A stretch of 64,000 nucleotides of DNA from Opitutaceae bacterium (GTDB lineage: Bacteria; Verrucomicrobiota; Verrucomicrobiia; Opitutales; Opitutaceae): assembly GCA_016711225.1 (NCBI GenBank), contig JADJTK010000025.1, forward strand, positions 30,356-94,355. The letters run 5' to 3'. This document shows, in pieces, positions 1 to 7,903 of the stretch (positions are counted from its first letter, which is position 1; the number at the start of each line of letters is the position of its first letter). The notes below the pieces were generated by a model. It was not told the origin of the DNA. It saw only the letters and a program-made list of their open reading frames with translations, and did not search any database. The translations under genes were made by a program, and so were the position numbers.

Positions 1-348
1 CACGCCAAGGCGCGCGGCTTCACCACCAAGAGCGGCCTCATGCTCGGCGTGGGCGAACGCAAGGAAGAGGTCGCCCAGACCCTGTGCGACCTGCGCGCTG
101 TCGGCCTCGACGTGCTCACCATCGGCCAGTATCTCCAGCCCACGCCCCAGCACTTGGCCATCGACCGCTGGGTCACCCCCGACGAGTTCCGCGAGTGGAA
201 GGAATACGGCCTGTCTATCGGTTTCGGCGTCATCGAGTCCGGCCCCCTGGTGCGCTCCTCCTACCACGCCGACGAACAGTCCGCCCGCTACACCGGCGCC
301 GAGTCCCTCCATACCGCCGCGCCGGATTCATCAAGCGGCCAAGGCTGA
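1..348 (+). CDS. lipA: Lipoyl synthase, C-terminal part (5' end outside window)
   Basis: Radical-SAM enzyme that inserts sulfur at C6 and C8 of protein-bound octanoate to make lipoyl cofactors. The frame is open from base 1 and ends at TGA 346-348, so about 115 C-terminal residues are visible. Family signatures seen are TKSGLMLGVGE, GQYLQPTPQHL and the C-terminal SGPLVRSSYHAD, whose serine is an iron-sulfur ligand in characterised LipA. The radical-SAM CxxxCxxC motif would lie upstream of the window. The tail after the SSYHAD motif is short and Ser/Ala-rich. Confidence 0.95.
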   Translation, partial: HAKARGFTTKSGLMLGVGERKEEVAQTLCDLRAVGLDVLTIGQYLQPTPQHLAIDRWVTPDEFREWKEYGLSIGFGVIESGPLVRSSYHADEQSARYTGAESLHTAAPDSSSGQG

Positions 349-525
349 GCGTTCCCGCCGGCAATCCCGGGTTGACCCGCCAGTTCGCGACCTCGCAGCG
401 TCGGCGCCGCCGGCGGCTCGGCCGTCGCCTCGTCTCCGCACCTCCGCCCCACTGATTGCTCCTGCCCCCCCTCCTGCCCCCCGCTCCTACTCCTGCTCCT
501 GCCTGCTCCTCATCGCCCCACAACC

Positions 526-1797
526 ATGACACCCTCGCCGCGACTGCCCTTTTCGGCTCTCCGATCACTCCTGCCGGCCACACTCCTTTGCACCCTCCTG
601 GCCGCCGTCGCCTCCGCCAGCGGCGACCCTGTGCAGGACGCCGCCATCCGCCAGCACCGCATGGGCAACCTCGTGATCACCGCCGCCCCGGGCACGCCGG
701 TGGAAGTCGAGCAGGTGCAACACGAGTTCTGGTTCGGCGCCGCCTTGGCCAACCAGGCCTTCGACGGCGGGATGCCCGCCGCCGACGCCGCCCGCTACAA
801 GGAGGTCTTCCTCGCCAACTTCAATTCCGCCGTCTGCGAGAACGCCCTCAAGTGGCTGAGCATGGAGCAGCAGCGCGAAAAGGTCGAATACGCCACGGTC
901 GACGCCATGCTCGCTTGGACCGACCAGCACTCCATCCCCCTGCGCGGCCACAACATCTATTGGGGCTCGCCGCAATGGATCCAGCCCTGGATGCAGCGGC
1001 TCAACGACGCCGCGCTGCGCGCCGCCCTCCAGGCGCGTGGAAAGGACATCGGCCGGCGCTACCGCGGCCGCTTCGCCGAATACGATTTCAACAACGAGAT
1101 GATCCACGGCAATTTCTACGCCGACCGCCTCGGCGCCGGAATCACCCGCGAGATGGCCGACTGGGTGCTGGCCGAGGACCCCGCAGCCAAGCTCTACGTG
1201 AACGACTACGACATCCTCACCGGCAAACGCCTAGCCGACTATGTCGCCCATATCCGCAAACTGTTAGCGTCCGGAGTGCCGATCCAGGGCATCGGCGTGC
1301 AAGGCCACCTTCACGGCGACTCCTTTGACCCCGCCGATGTGCGGGCGGCCCTCGACAAACTCGCGCAGTTCCACCTCCCCATTCGCGTCACTGAATTCAA
1401 CTTCCCCGGCCAACGCTCAAAGTTTCTCCAGAGACCCAAACTCGCCATCACCCCGAAGGAGGAGCAGGCCAAGGCGCGTGCGATCGTCGAGTACTACCGC
1501 ACCTGCTTCGCTCATCCCAGCGTCACCGGCATCCTGATGTGGGGCTTCTGGGAAGGGGCCAACTGGATCCCGCAGTCCTCCCTCTTCAAGAAGGACTGGT
1601 CGCCCACCCCCGCCGCCCTCGCCTACCGTGACCTCATCTACCGGGAATGGTGGACACGCTGGTCCGGCGTCGTCGGTGCGGACGGCCGCCTCGAGGTCCC
1701 GGCCTTCTTCGGCACCCATCGGGTCAGCGTCGGAGGCAAGGTCTCCACGGTGGTCCTGCCGAAAGGGACTGGCACGGCGACCGTGGCATCGCCCTGA
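526..1797 (+). CDS. Secreted endo-1,4-beta-xylanase, glycoside hydrolase family 10
   Basis: 423 residues. A hydrophobic N-terminus (about residues 10-31) ending near ASASG suggests Sec export. The rest is one GH10 barrel with no carbohydrate-binding module visible. The acid/base glutamate is probably Glu191 in the motif DFNNEM and the nucleophile Glu290 in RVTEFN, matching the WDVVNE and ITELD positions of the family. GH10 enzymes cut xylan backbones with retention of configuration. The gene stands alone, 177 bp after lipA, so it is not part of an obvious xylan locus. The N-terminal stretch EVEQVQHEFWFG resembles the start of other verrucomicrobial GH10 proteins. The start was chosen because it gives the signal peptide. 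Confidence 0.9.
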   Translation: MTPSPRLPFSALRSLLPATLLCTLLAAVASASGDPVQDAAIRQHRMGNLVITAAPGTPVEVEQVQHEFWFGAALANQAFDGGMPAADAARYKEVFLANFNSAVCENALKWLSMEQQREKVEYATVDAMLAWTDQHSIPLRGHNIYWGSPQWIQPWMQRLNDAALRAALQARGKDIGRRYRGRFAEYDFNNEMIHGNFYADRLGAGITREMADWVLAEDPAAKLYVNDYDILTGKRLADYVAHIRKLLASGVPIQGIGVQGHLHGDSFDPADVRAALDKLAQFHLPIRVTEFNFPGQRSKFLQRPKLAITPKEEQAKARAIVEYYRTCFAHPSVTGILMWGFWEGANWIPQSSLFKKDWSPTPAALAYRDLIYREWWTRWSGVVGADGRLEVPAFFGTHRVSVGGKVSTVVLPKGTGTATVASP

Positions 1798-1956
1798 CTC
1801 GGCAGTGTGCCGTAGCACGGGCCTCCCGTCCCGTTGGTCGGAAGCCCCGCGTCCGATCCAAGCGCTCGGCGTGTAGACCGCGTGCTTGCACGCGCCCCAC
1901 TCGCTCAGCCCCGCTTTCGCATCGCCAGAGGCCCGCCACCGCGCACGATCACCGGC

Positions 1957-2733
1957 ATGGAATCCCGCGAGGAGATCGTGGAAAATTGGTTACCCCGCTA
2001 CACCGGCCTGCCGCTGGACAAGTTCGGACACTTCATCCTGCTCACGAACTTCCTGCACTACGTCCAGCTCTTCGCACACTGGCACGCCGTGCCCATCGTC
2101 GGGGCCGACAAGCCCATGCCCAACGCCACCGCCGGAGGCATCACCATCATCAACTTCGGCATGGGCAGCGCCAACGCCGCCACGATCATGGACCTGCTCA
2201 GCGCCGTGCAGCCCAAGGCCTGCCTCTTCCTGGGCAAATGCGGCGGCCTCAAGGAAAAACCCGGGATCGGCGAGCTCATCCTCCCTTTGGCCGCCATCCG
2301 CGGCGAAGGTACCTCCAACGACTACTTCCCGCCCGAGGTCCCCGCCCTGCCCGCCTTCGCCCTCCAGAAGGCCATTTCCACCGCCGTGCGCGACCACGGA
2401 CGCGATTACTGGACAGGCACCGTCTACACCACCAACCGTCGTGTCTGGGAGCACGACACGCACTTCAAGGACTACCTGCGACGCACCCGCTGCATGGCGA
2501 TCGACATGGAGACGGCCACCCTCTTCGCCGTGGGCTTTTTCAACCACATCCCGGCCGGCGCGCTGCTGCTGGTCTCCGACCACCCGATGGTGCCCGAAGG
2601 GGTGAAGACCGCCGAGAGCGACCGCGAGGTCAGTGCCCATTTCGTGGAGCACCACCTGCGGATCGGCCTCGATTCGCTCAAGCGGCTGATCAACGAGGGG
2701 GTCGAGGTGCGCCACCTGCGCTTCGAGAAATAG
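1957..2733 (+). CDS. amn: AMP nucleosidase, short form
   Basis: About 258 residues from ATG 1957. The frame stays open upstream to 1834, but the added residues are low-complexity Arg/Pro. It resembles the short AMP nucleosidase group of the nucleoside phosphorylase/PNP fold, which hydrolyses AMP to adenine and ribose 5-phosphate. Evidence is the glycine-rich FLGKCGGLKEKPGIGELILP segment (phosphate/ribose site), the MAIDMETA motif typical of PNP-fold enzymes, and the SDHPMVPEGVK segment. It lacks the extra N-terminal domain of the E. coli enzyme. It is a single-gene unit, convergent with the protease downstream. Confidence 0.85.
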   Translation: MESREEIVENWLPRYTGLPLDKFGHFILLTNFLHYVQLFAHWHAVPIVGADKPMPNATAGGITIINFGMGSANAATIMDLLSAVQPKACLFLGKCGGLKEKPGIGELILPLAAIRGEGTSNDYFPPEVPALPAFALQKAISTAVRDHGRDYWTGTVYTTNRRVWEHDTHFKDYLRRTRCMAIDMETATLFAVGFFNHIPAGALLLVSDHPMVPEGVKTAESDREVSAHFVEHHLRIGLDSLKRLINEGVEVRHLRFEK

Positions 2734-2804
2734 CACTGGGAAGCGCTGAACCGGTGGGCGCGGCCACCGGCCCGAAGTCCAATCGCAGAGGGAGCGATGC
2801 CTCC

Positions 2805-4004
2805 TCACCCCCCGGTCGAGCGCACTTCGATCACCACCGCTTCAAACAGATTGCGCCGCAGATAACCGATCTCGGCAAAACCGTAGCCGCCAGTTCCCCA
2901 GCGTACGCCCCAAGAGTTCTTGAAGATGAAATGCACATCGGCGGCCTGCCCGGTCTTCGAGTAATAGCCCACCAAGGTCACCGCATGGGAGTAGCCCTCC
3001 ATCGGCGCCTGCTCGCTCAGGGTGGGGGCGCGCAGCGAGCGCCAGTGCGGCCAGCCCAACCCGATCACCACGGGTACGCCCTCATTGAGCGCATGCATGA
3101 TGTTGGCAATCTTCACGTCGTTATTGACCCCTGGCACCATGTAGGTCGAGACCTCGCGACGGCTGCGCGCGCTCGCGATGACTTCACTGTCGGGGTCGGG
3201 GATGTTCTCCATCGCCAGGCCGAAGCGATTGGGCAGCTCCGACTGGAGGGGTATGCCGTAGGCCCGTACCGCCGAGAGCACTTCGTCGAGCACGAAGCCA
3301 GCGTCACGTTCATCGTCCTCGCCCGGCCCGAGCCTGACCTTGCGCGCCTCACCGGCGGGGATGCCCAGCGTGCGCCGGGTAGCCCAGATGAGATACTCTT
3401 CGGAGAGCTTTTCCGCGTGGCCCACGGCCGCCGCGTTCTGGAACTCCAAGGCGCTGACCACGGCGAACACCGCGCAACTGGGCCGCTGCCCCTGGCTCTT
3501 CGTGCCCAACTCCAGCTCCCGAAAGCGCGGCCGCAGATCCACCTCCCCCAGCTTCGCCTGCGTGCCGAAACGGGCCAGCGCCCGCCCCACCGCCGAATCG
3601 CTCCGCGCCGCCGGCCTGGGGCTGGCTACCGTGCGGGGCAAGGAAGCTTGTGCGGCGGCCTGCTGTTTTCTCTCGGTCGACAGCAGCAACTCCCGCAGGT
3701 CCTCGGCGGCCTGGCTGTATCCGAACCGTTGCTGAAGCTCTGGTCCAAGCGAGCGCAACGCCAGCTGGGCGATGCCGTCGCTGTGGCGGATCGTCACCGT
3801 GGAGGACGATACCGCCACCACCTTCACCGAGCGGTAGACGACGCCCTTGACCTCCAGCAAATCGAAGGTGGCTCCCACCTGGGCGCCAGCCGGGTGCCCG
3901 AGCAGCCACGACAGCGCCAGGGACGCCGCCGCGAAGTTTCGGAAAAGTTTCCGAAAATGCCTCTTGCCATGTACCGGACCCGCTTGAATATCCGCCTTTC
4001 TCAT
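2805..4004 (-). CDS. Secreted papain-like (C1) cysteine protease with N-terminal SHD1-type domain
   Basis: 399 residues. A hydrophobic segment (about 22-40) ending AGAQ indicates export. Residues about 44-97 (VKGVVYRSVKVVAV, then HSDGIAQL and ELQQRFGY) match the small SHD1-like domain common in Verrucomicrobiota and Planctomycetota secreted proteins. The catalytic domain shows the papain set: oxyanion Gln171 and nucleophile Cys177 in QGQRPSC, His340 in SHAVTLVGY, and Asn363 in KNSWG. The start codon lies only 5 bases from the divergent tRNA-Glu gene, so any ribosome site and promoter would overlap the tRNA gene. No in-frame alternative start upstream of the signal peptide was found. Substrate unknown. 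Confidence 0.85.
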   Translation of the reverse strand: MRKADIQAGPVHGKRHFRKLFRNFAAASLALSWLLGHPAGAQVGATFDLLEVKGVVYRSVKVVAVSSSTVTIRHSDGIAQLALRSLGPELQQRFGYSQAAEDLRELLLSTERKQQAAAQASLPRTVASPRPAARSDSAVGRALARFGTQAKLGEVDLRPRFRELELGTKSQGQRPSCAVFAVVSALEFQNAAAVGHAEKLSEEYLIWATRRTLGIPAGEARKVRLGPGEDDERDAGFVLDEVLSAVRAYGIPLQSELPNRFGLAMENIPDPDSEVIASARSRREVSTYMVPGVNNDVKIANIMHALNEGVPVVIGLGWPHWRSLRAPTLSEQAPMEGYSHAVTLVGYYSKTGQAADVHFIFKNSWGVRWGTGGYGFAEIGYLRRNLFEAVVIEVRSTGG

Positions 4005-4009
4005 TTCTA

Positions 4010-4084
4010 GCCCTCATCGTCTAACGGTTAGGACGGGGCCCTCTCAAGGCCCAAATCGGGGTTCGATTCCCCGTGAGGGCGCCA
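4010..4084 (+). tRNA. tRNA-Glu (CTC anticodon), CCA encoded
   Basis: A complete cloverleaf can be drawn. The acceptor stem GCCCTCA pairs with TGAGGGC. The anticodon loop CTCTCAA is held by GGGCC/GGCCC and gives anticodon CTC. The T arm CGGGGTTCGATTCCCCG is followed by discriminator G and an encoded CCA at 4082-4084. The 3' end is the integration target of the island: the last 16 bases recur at 41423-41438. Confidence 0.95.
4069..4084 (+). repeat. attL: tRNA-Glu 3' end, left copy of the island's direct repeat
   Basis: CCCCGTGAGGGCGCCA here is identical to 41423-41438. Similarity continues past it (TCATAGGAGA at 4087-4096 and 41442-41451) with a one-base length difference. The integrase gene starts 70 bp inside. 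This is the usual geometry of tyrosine-integrase islands in tRNA genes. Confidence 0.85.
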
Positions 4085-4103
4085 TCTCATAGGAGATGGC
4101 GCC
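4078..4103. repeat. Perfect 11-bp inverted repeat across the island's left end
   Basis: GGCGCCATCTC (4078-4088) and GAGATGGCGCC (4093-4103) pair around ATAG. Half the dyad is tRNA sequence and half is island sequence. It could be an integrase arm or core site, or a weak terminator. It has no T tract, so an att-site role is more likely. Confidence 0.55.
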
Positions 4104-4157
4104 GAGTGAGAAGAGCAGGTTTGCGCTAGTTTCTGCGGTCTGTTTGTTTGAAACCGT

Positions 4158-5389
4158 ATGAAATCGCCAGACTGGCCAAAGGTCCTCAAATCCGGGGCCT
4201 CCAGCGTCAAGGTTTACCGCGGCGCCCACCCCAAGACGGTCTCGGGCTACGTCTACACGGTCGCTTTCGTCGATTTGACCGGCAAACGCGTCCTTCGCCA
4301 ACGCGCCACCATCGAGGCGGCCATGGAGGAGGCCTCCACCACCGTCCAGCGCTTGGCCGAGGGCCGCCCGGAGGCCGCTGCCCTCACCCGGTCCGACCGC
4401 GACGAGCTCGTGGCCTTGCGCCGACTGGCCTTCCCCACCCCGCCCGTCCTAGCCCTCCAGGAATGGGCGCGAGCCCGCGATCTAACCGCAGGCAAGGTCC
4501 TGGCCTCTGCCGAGGCCTGGGCAGCCGCCCACGCCGCCGGCAAGCCCACCGGAGAGACCGAGGTTGGCAAGATCGTCGACGATTTCATACAAGCCAAGGA
4601 ATCGGCCGGAAACAGGGTGAACGGACCTACCGGGCCAAATTGAAGCCGCTGGTGGAGTGGTTCCAGGGCCGCGACCTGGGCAGCCTGGGCGCCGGGGAGC
4701 TCGGGGAGTACCTGGGAAGCTTCGCCGACGGGGTCACCCGCAACGACCACCGAAAGCGCGCCGTGGCCCTGTGGCGCTGGGCCCAAAACAACCGCAGAAT
4801 CCCGCGCGGGGTGCAGCTTGAGATCGAGCTGACCGAACGCGCAAAGGAGAACGCAACCGAGATCGGGATCCTAAACGCCGAGACCTGGGCCAAGCTCCTG
4901 CACTGGTGCCACGAGAAGAAACCCGAGTACCTCGCCGCCCTGGTCCTGGCAGGCTTTTGCGGTCTTCGCGCTGACGAAATCCACGGCAAGCGCGCCGACC
5001 GCGGCGTGCGCCAATCCTGGGCCGACGTTCACCTAGACCGCGGCTTTGTGCGGGTCACCGTCGCCAAAACCAATACGCCGGCGTGGCGCATGGTCCCGCT
5101 TTGCCCCGCCGCCATCGCTTGGCTTCGCCTCTGTCCCGGGCAACGCGCCGGCCCGGTCTGCGAACCGGCGGCCCTAGAAAAGCTGCGCTGGCATGCCAAA
5201 CGCGCCGCCTTCGCCCTGCCGGAGAATTGCCTGCGCCATTCATTCATTTCTCACCGGATACCGGTGACCAAGGGCAACAAGCCCCAGGTCGCCAGCGAGG
5301 CCGGCAACAGCGTGGCCGAGATCGACAAGCGCTACCGCGTGCCCCTCACCCTGTCGGAGGGGCGAGCGTGGTTTGCGGTGACGCCATAA
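4158..5389 (+). pseudogene. int: Tyrosine recombinase (phage integrase), one frame break
   Basis: Two overlapping frames make one integrase. The N-terminal part (from ATG 4158) holds the AP2/SAM-like core-binding region. Near 4610-4617 the reading moves by -1, and the C-terminal catalytic domain follows to TGA 5387-5389. Catalytic features seen are the first Arg in GLRADEI, Lys in TVAKT, the box-II Arg in CLRHSFIS, and the nucleophile Tyr in DKRYRVPL, preceded by EAGNSVAEI. The position beside tRNA-Glu identifies it as the recombinase that inserted the island. It is not an IntI-type integron integrase as far as can be seen. Whether the break is real or a base-calling error cannot be told, because host genes in this window show similar breaks. 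Confidence 0.8.
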
Positions 5390-5482
5390 GCGCGAAACTA
5401 CGCGCCGGTGCGCCATTACTGCGACCGCGCCACCAAGGCGCAGTCCGCGCGCTTCTTCGGGTTCCGACCACCGCGCAAAAAC

Positions 5483-5511
5483 TTGCGACCAGATCGGGCT
5501 CGCCCTAGTAT
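5483..5511 (+). promoter_or_regulatory. Sigma-70-like promoter for a leaderless small gene
   Basis: TTGCGA (5483-5488), a 17-bp spacer, and TAGTAT (5506-5511). The ATG of the next gene begins 6 bases after the -10 box, so the transcript would start at or next to the start codon. The same TAGTAT arrangement occurs before the gene at 10116. Confidence 0.5.
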
Positions 5512-5517
5512 CCCGAT

Positions 5518-5793
5518 ATGGATGGCCAGCCCGAGACCTACGAGGAGAGAGTCCACCGGGTCCTGGCTGCGTCGGCGCGCTGCACATCGCGCAGCCTCGA
5601 ACTTATGACCCGGGACCAAGTCGTGGCCTTCCGAGCTCGGGTTTTGGCATTGGATTACCCTGGGGGCAAACCGATCCCAATTCTTGGCCCGATCGACCGG
5701 CGCCTCGCTCAGTTGGACCGTGAGGCGAGCGCGCCACCAAAGCCCGCCCGGCACCGATACTTGGCGGCGGACCCACGCGGTTGGTTTTGGTAG
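5518..5793 (+). CDS. Small hypothetical protein next to the integrase
   Basis: 91 residues, acidic/basic mixed, no signal peptide or membrane segment. The N-terminal half looks helical (ETYEERVHRVLAAS, then LMTRDQVVAFRARVLAL). I do not recognise a family. It follows the integrase in the same direction with its own promoter-like site and probable leaderless start. This position often holds an excisionase or directionality factor, but no winged-helix or HTH pattern was found, so that is only a guess. Confidence 0.5.
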   Translation: MDGQPETYEERVHRVLAASARCTSRSLELMTRDQVVAFRARVLALDYPGGKPIPILGPIDRRLAQLDREASAPPKPARHRYLAADPRGWFW

Positions 5794-5812
5794 GGCGTTA
5801 TTGCCCCGGTTT

Positions 5813-6091
5813 TCATGCCGTGAGTCTGCGGAAGGTTTCGAGCGCACTCTTCAGATCGTGGCAGTCGATCCGCTCAATAGGCATATCCCAACCGCCATCC
5901 TCAACGAGCGACACCAAGTAGCGGTCTCGGTACCAACCGAGATCCAGAACCCTCCTCTTTTCTGGGCTCAGGAATTCGGCCTGGAGAACATCTTCGCCCT
6001 GCTCACGCGCCATTTCTTCAAATAGAGTCGCAGCAGGCTCTCGCTCGATCAAGCGCAGCGAATCATGAGTGATTTTCCAGCAGGTCTTCAT
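5813..6091 (-). CDS. Cassette gene: small hypothetical protein
   Basis: 92 residues from ATG 6091, beginning MKTCWKITHDSLRLIE. It contains a WYRDRYLVSLVEDGGWDMPIERIDC core that looks like a small mixed alpha/beta domain. No family recognised. The start is 4 bases from the R' end of a degenerate attC (6096-6148), as expected for an integron cassette. It is the last cassette of the left array. No attC is visible after its stop, only a short GGGCGTTATTGCCC dyad at 5793-5806. Confidence 0.65.
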   Translation of the reverse strand: MKTCWKITHDSLRLIEREPAATLFEEMAREQGEDVLQAEFLSPEKRRVLDLGWYRDRYLVSLVEDGGWDMPIERIDCHDLKSALETFRRLTA

Positions 6092-6095
6092 CTTT

Positions 6096-6148
6096 GCCCC
6101 AGCGATACAGGTCAGCCACGGTCGTTGTGCTGTAGCGCCTGATTGGGC
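6096..6148 (-). repeat. Degenerate attC-like site (left array)
   Basis: Read on the minus strand it begins GCCCAAT (R''-like) and ends GCTGGGGC just before the next ATG. At 53 bp it is much shorter than the ~90-bp sites in this array, and both core triplets deviate (AAT for AAC, GCT for GTT). The acetyltransferase frame runs into it. Accepted because of its position between two cassette genes. Confidence 0.5.
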
Positions 6149-6579
6149 TCCGTTTTTAACACCCTTCGATACACCGACTGTGTCTTCGAGGAGGAAAAAC
6201 CGAGAGCAGGATAAAAGATATGGCTCTCTACACGCTTGGTGTTGCTGCGCACGACGAGAGCTTCTGCACCAATCTGGCTGGCCCACTGTTCAGCTCGGTG
6301 GACAAGACTCCGCCCTACTCCACAACGCCGAGATTCCTCACTGACTATGAGCCCAACGATCTCGACTCTAAATCCAGATTCTAGAACTACGGATGCGTGT
6401 GCCTGCAGCCAGCCAACGATTTCTTCTTTCAAAACTGCGACGATCAAAAGGTCCTCTTGACGACCGGCGATTTTCGCAAGCCGATAGGAAATGGCTTCAG
6501 CATCGCCGGGATAGCCGAGCAGATTCGTGAGCCGTGCGATGTCAGCCGAATCGGAAGAAACTGCGTCGCGAATTATCAT
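6112..6579 (-). CDS. Cassette gene: GNAT-family N-acetyltransferase
   Basis: 155 residues from ATG 6579; longer versions would translate the preceding attC. GNAT hallmarks are the N-terminal IRDAVSSDSADIARL helix-strand unit, the beta-4 strand VEIVGLIVSEESRRCGVGRSLV with a Q/RxxGxG/A-like acetyl-CoA loop (RRCGVG), and the C-terminal SHIFYPALGFSSSKTQSVYR, typical of the FYxxxGF motif. These enzymes move an acetyl group from acetyl-CoA to an amine. The substrate cannot be read from sequence. GNATs are among the commonest integron cassette genes. The reading frame ends inside the degenerate attC at 6096-6148. Confidence 0.85.
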   Translation of the reverse strand: MIIRDAVSSDSADIARLTNLLGYPGDAEAISYRLAKIAGRQEDLLIVAVLKEEIVGWLQAHASVVLESGFRVEIVGLIVSEESRRCGVGRSLVHRAEQWASQIGAEALVVRSNTKRVESHIFYPALGFSSSKTQSVYRRVLKTEPNQALQHNDRG

Positions 6580-6589
6580 GCTGTCTTTT

Positions 6590-6679
6590 GCCCAACGTCG
6601 GCGGTCAGGGACGCCGGGCCCCAGCTCAGTCGTAGAGGACGGGGCCTTCCCCTCCGTTCCCTGTAGTGGCTTGTTCGCC
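6590..6679 (-). repeat. attC site (left array)
   Basis: 90 bp. On the minus strand it opens with GGCGAAC (R'') and closes with GTTGGGC (R') 10 bases before the acetyltransferase ATG. Inner arms CAGGGA and TCCCTG can pair. Its body is closely similar to the last site of the right array (41096-41189): both contain ACTACAGGGAACG, CCCCGTCCTCT/CCCGTCCTCT and GGCCCGGCG. Confidence 0.8.
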
Positions 6680-6686
6680 TTCCGCT

Positions 6687-7145
6687 TCATTTTGCCGATC
6701 TGCTGCGGGGTTCCGACCCGCGCCATGTACAGTATCGAAGCTCGGCATCCACGAACCCATCTGGGCCGAACTCGACTATCAACTCAGCCTGCCCCTTCTC
6801 TTCTTTCGTGGTTCCGAGCTTCCTGACCTCCGCGTGAATCCAGAGTCTCTTGGCTTCAACTCCGGGTGTGAAGATCCAGACTTGGCTCCCTGGATAGAAT
6901 GCGAGCCGCTTGCGCATCTCATCGTCTGGCTCCCACACATCGGCGCCGATGCATGCGCTAAACCGAACATCGAAGATCTTCGGATCAGCCGATAGCGTGC
7001 TATCGATCCGTAAGACGACCGGCCCTAACGGCGACCACCCGTAGCGCTTCTCAACGGAGTCAGGCAGAAGCATGGCATCTTCATCTGCACGCAAGGGACC
7101 GGCAGCGGTGGCCAAGAAGAATGCGAGGATTGCCGTGATGCGCAT
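6687..7145 (-). CDS. Cassette gene: small secreted hypothetical protein
   Basis: 152 residues from ATG 7145, with a clear signal peptide (hydrophobic residues 3-16, then GPLRADED). The mature part has no recognised domain. Features are a DVRFSACIGADVWEPDDEMRKR stretch and a C-terminal basic tail. The stop at 6687-6689 is followed directly by an attC, as in an integron cassette. The same frame continues upstream through another attC into the previous cassette gene (see 6687-7808), so translation could also begin at 7808. Confidence 0.65.
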   Translation of the reverse strand: MRITAILAFFLATAAGPLRADEDAMLLPDSVEKRYGWSPLGPVVLRIDSTLSADPKIFDVRFSACIGADVWEPDDEMRKRLAFYPGSQVWIFTPGVEAKRLWIHAEVRKLGTTKEEKGQAELIVEFGPDGFVDAELRYCTWRGSEPRSRSAK

Positions 7146-7808
7146 GACTTTCGGCGAACGTCGGCGGTCAGGGACGCCGGGCCCCGGCTCGGTCGTAGAG
7201 GACGGGGCACTTTTCGGCGTTTCCTGTAGTCGCTGGTTCGGCTGATTCTTCACTTTCTCAGGGTCGATGAGCTTAACCTTCCCCATAAGCTCGAACGTCT
7301 TCTCGCAGGCGGACCATTCTTCGTGTGGCGAGCCCATGACGATAGCCACAAACATATCGGCATCATCGTTCCAAAAAAACGAATATATGACGTGGTACCG
7401 CGCCTTCTTACTTCCTTCTATAGGTTCGAGGACTTCAACACCGATTCTACGGAAGAACCCGTGGTCTTCTTCTTTCCAAGTCTTCAAAACCTTAATCGCG
7501 TTGCTCGCGACGTTGGAGAGATTGAACTGCGCGTTCTCTTTCGCGGTATGGCCACTACGCTTCGATATCTCCATCACGCCAGTGATGCGGCAACCTGTGT
7601 CGTAGTGCCCGTCTGCGAAGTGCTCCTTGGAAGAGACAAATTCAAATCCCGTGGGTGTCATGCCTCCCTCGTAATGCCACGCTTTGGGCATGATCAACTC
7701 GCCCGCGAGCGGTGCCAGTTCCTGCCGGCAGTATCCGTCCGGGATCTCAGCGCCGTATGCGGGGATAACGCTGAGCGCCAGCGCGATTAGGAGGGTGAGG
7801 GGTTTCAT
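6687..7808 (-). CDS. Read-through fusion of two cassette genes across an attC
   Basis: From ATG 7808 a signal peptide (MKPLTLLIALALSVIPAYGA) leads a secreted protein with cysteines at CRQEL, GCRIT and SACEKTFE. After about 180 residues there is no stop. The frame passes through the attC at 7153-7242 (translated as NQPNQRLQETPKSAPSS...) and joins, in frame, the next cassette's own signal peptide and protein (ATG 7145). Normally a cassette stops before or inside its attC. Either the first gene lost its stop, or the ribosome makes a two-domain protein with an internal hydrophobic segment. The first unit (7243-7808) would be about 188 residues alone. The start lies 5 bases after an R' sequence. 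Confidence 0.55.
   Translation of the reverse strand: MKPLTLLIALALSVIPAYGAEIPDGYCRQELAPLAGELIMPKAWHYEGGMTPTGFEFVSSKEHFADGHYDTGCRITGVMEISKRSGHTAKENAQFNLSNVASNAIKVLKTWKEEDHGFFRRIGVEVLEPIEGSKKARYHVIYSFFWNDDADMFVAIVMGSPHEEWSACEKTFELMGKVKLIDPEKVKNQPNQRLQETPKSAPSSTTEPGPGVPDRRRSPKVMRITAILAFFLATAAGPLRADEDAMLLPDSVEKRYGWSPLGPVVLRIDSTLSADPKIFDVRFSACIGADVWEPDDEMRKRLAFYPGSQVWIFTPGVEAKRLWIHAEVRKLGTTKEEKGQAELIVEFGPDGFVDAELRYCTWRGSEPRSRSAK
7153..7242 (-). repeat. attC site, translated within a fused frame (left array)
   Basis: 90 bp. On the minus strand it runs from GCCGAAC (R'') to GTTCGCC (R'), ending 7 bases before ATG 7145. Its interior is nearly the same as the site at 6590-6679 (shared segment CCCGGCGTCCCTGACCGCCG). 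It has no in-frame stop in the phase used by the upstream gene. Confidence 0.8.
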
Positions 7809-7813
7809 GGTTT

Positions 7814-7903
7814 GCCGAACGCTAAAGGTCTGCCGCTCCGGGCAGCTGACTGTGATTGGAAGGCGGACACTCTCCCGGAGTTGGCAGTGGTGGCTGGTTG
7901 GGC
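7814..7903 (-). repeat. attC site (left array)
   Basis: 90 bp. On the minus strand R'' is GCCCAAC, followed by CAGCCACCACTGCC, and R' is GTTCGGC just before ATG 7808. CTGCC and GGCAG inner arms can pair. This is a different subtype from its neighbours. Confidence 0.8.

Noticed and set aside
1647..4010. 787-residue open frame on the plus strand across the AMP nucleosidase and protease genes
   Set aside because: Arg/Pro/His-rich shadow of real genes, common in high-GC DNA; no domain.
4158..5389. Integrase as an integron integrase (IntI) that would explain the cassettes
   Set aside because: It sits beside tRNA-Glu at the att repeat, has a phage-integrase layout, and no IntI-specific extra segment was seen between the boxes. 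A profile search would settle it.
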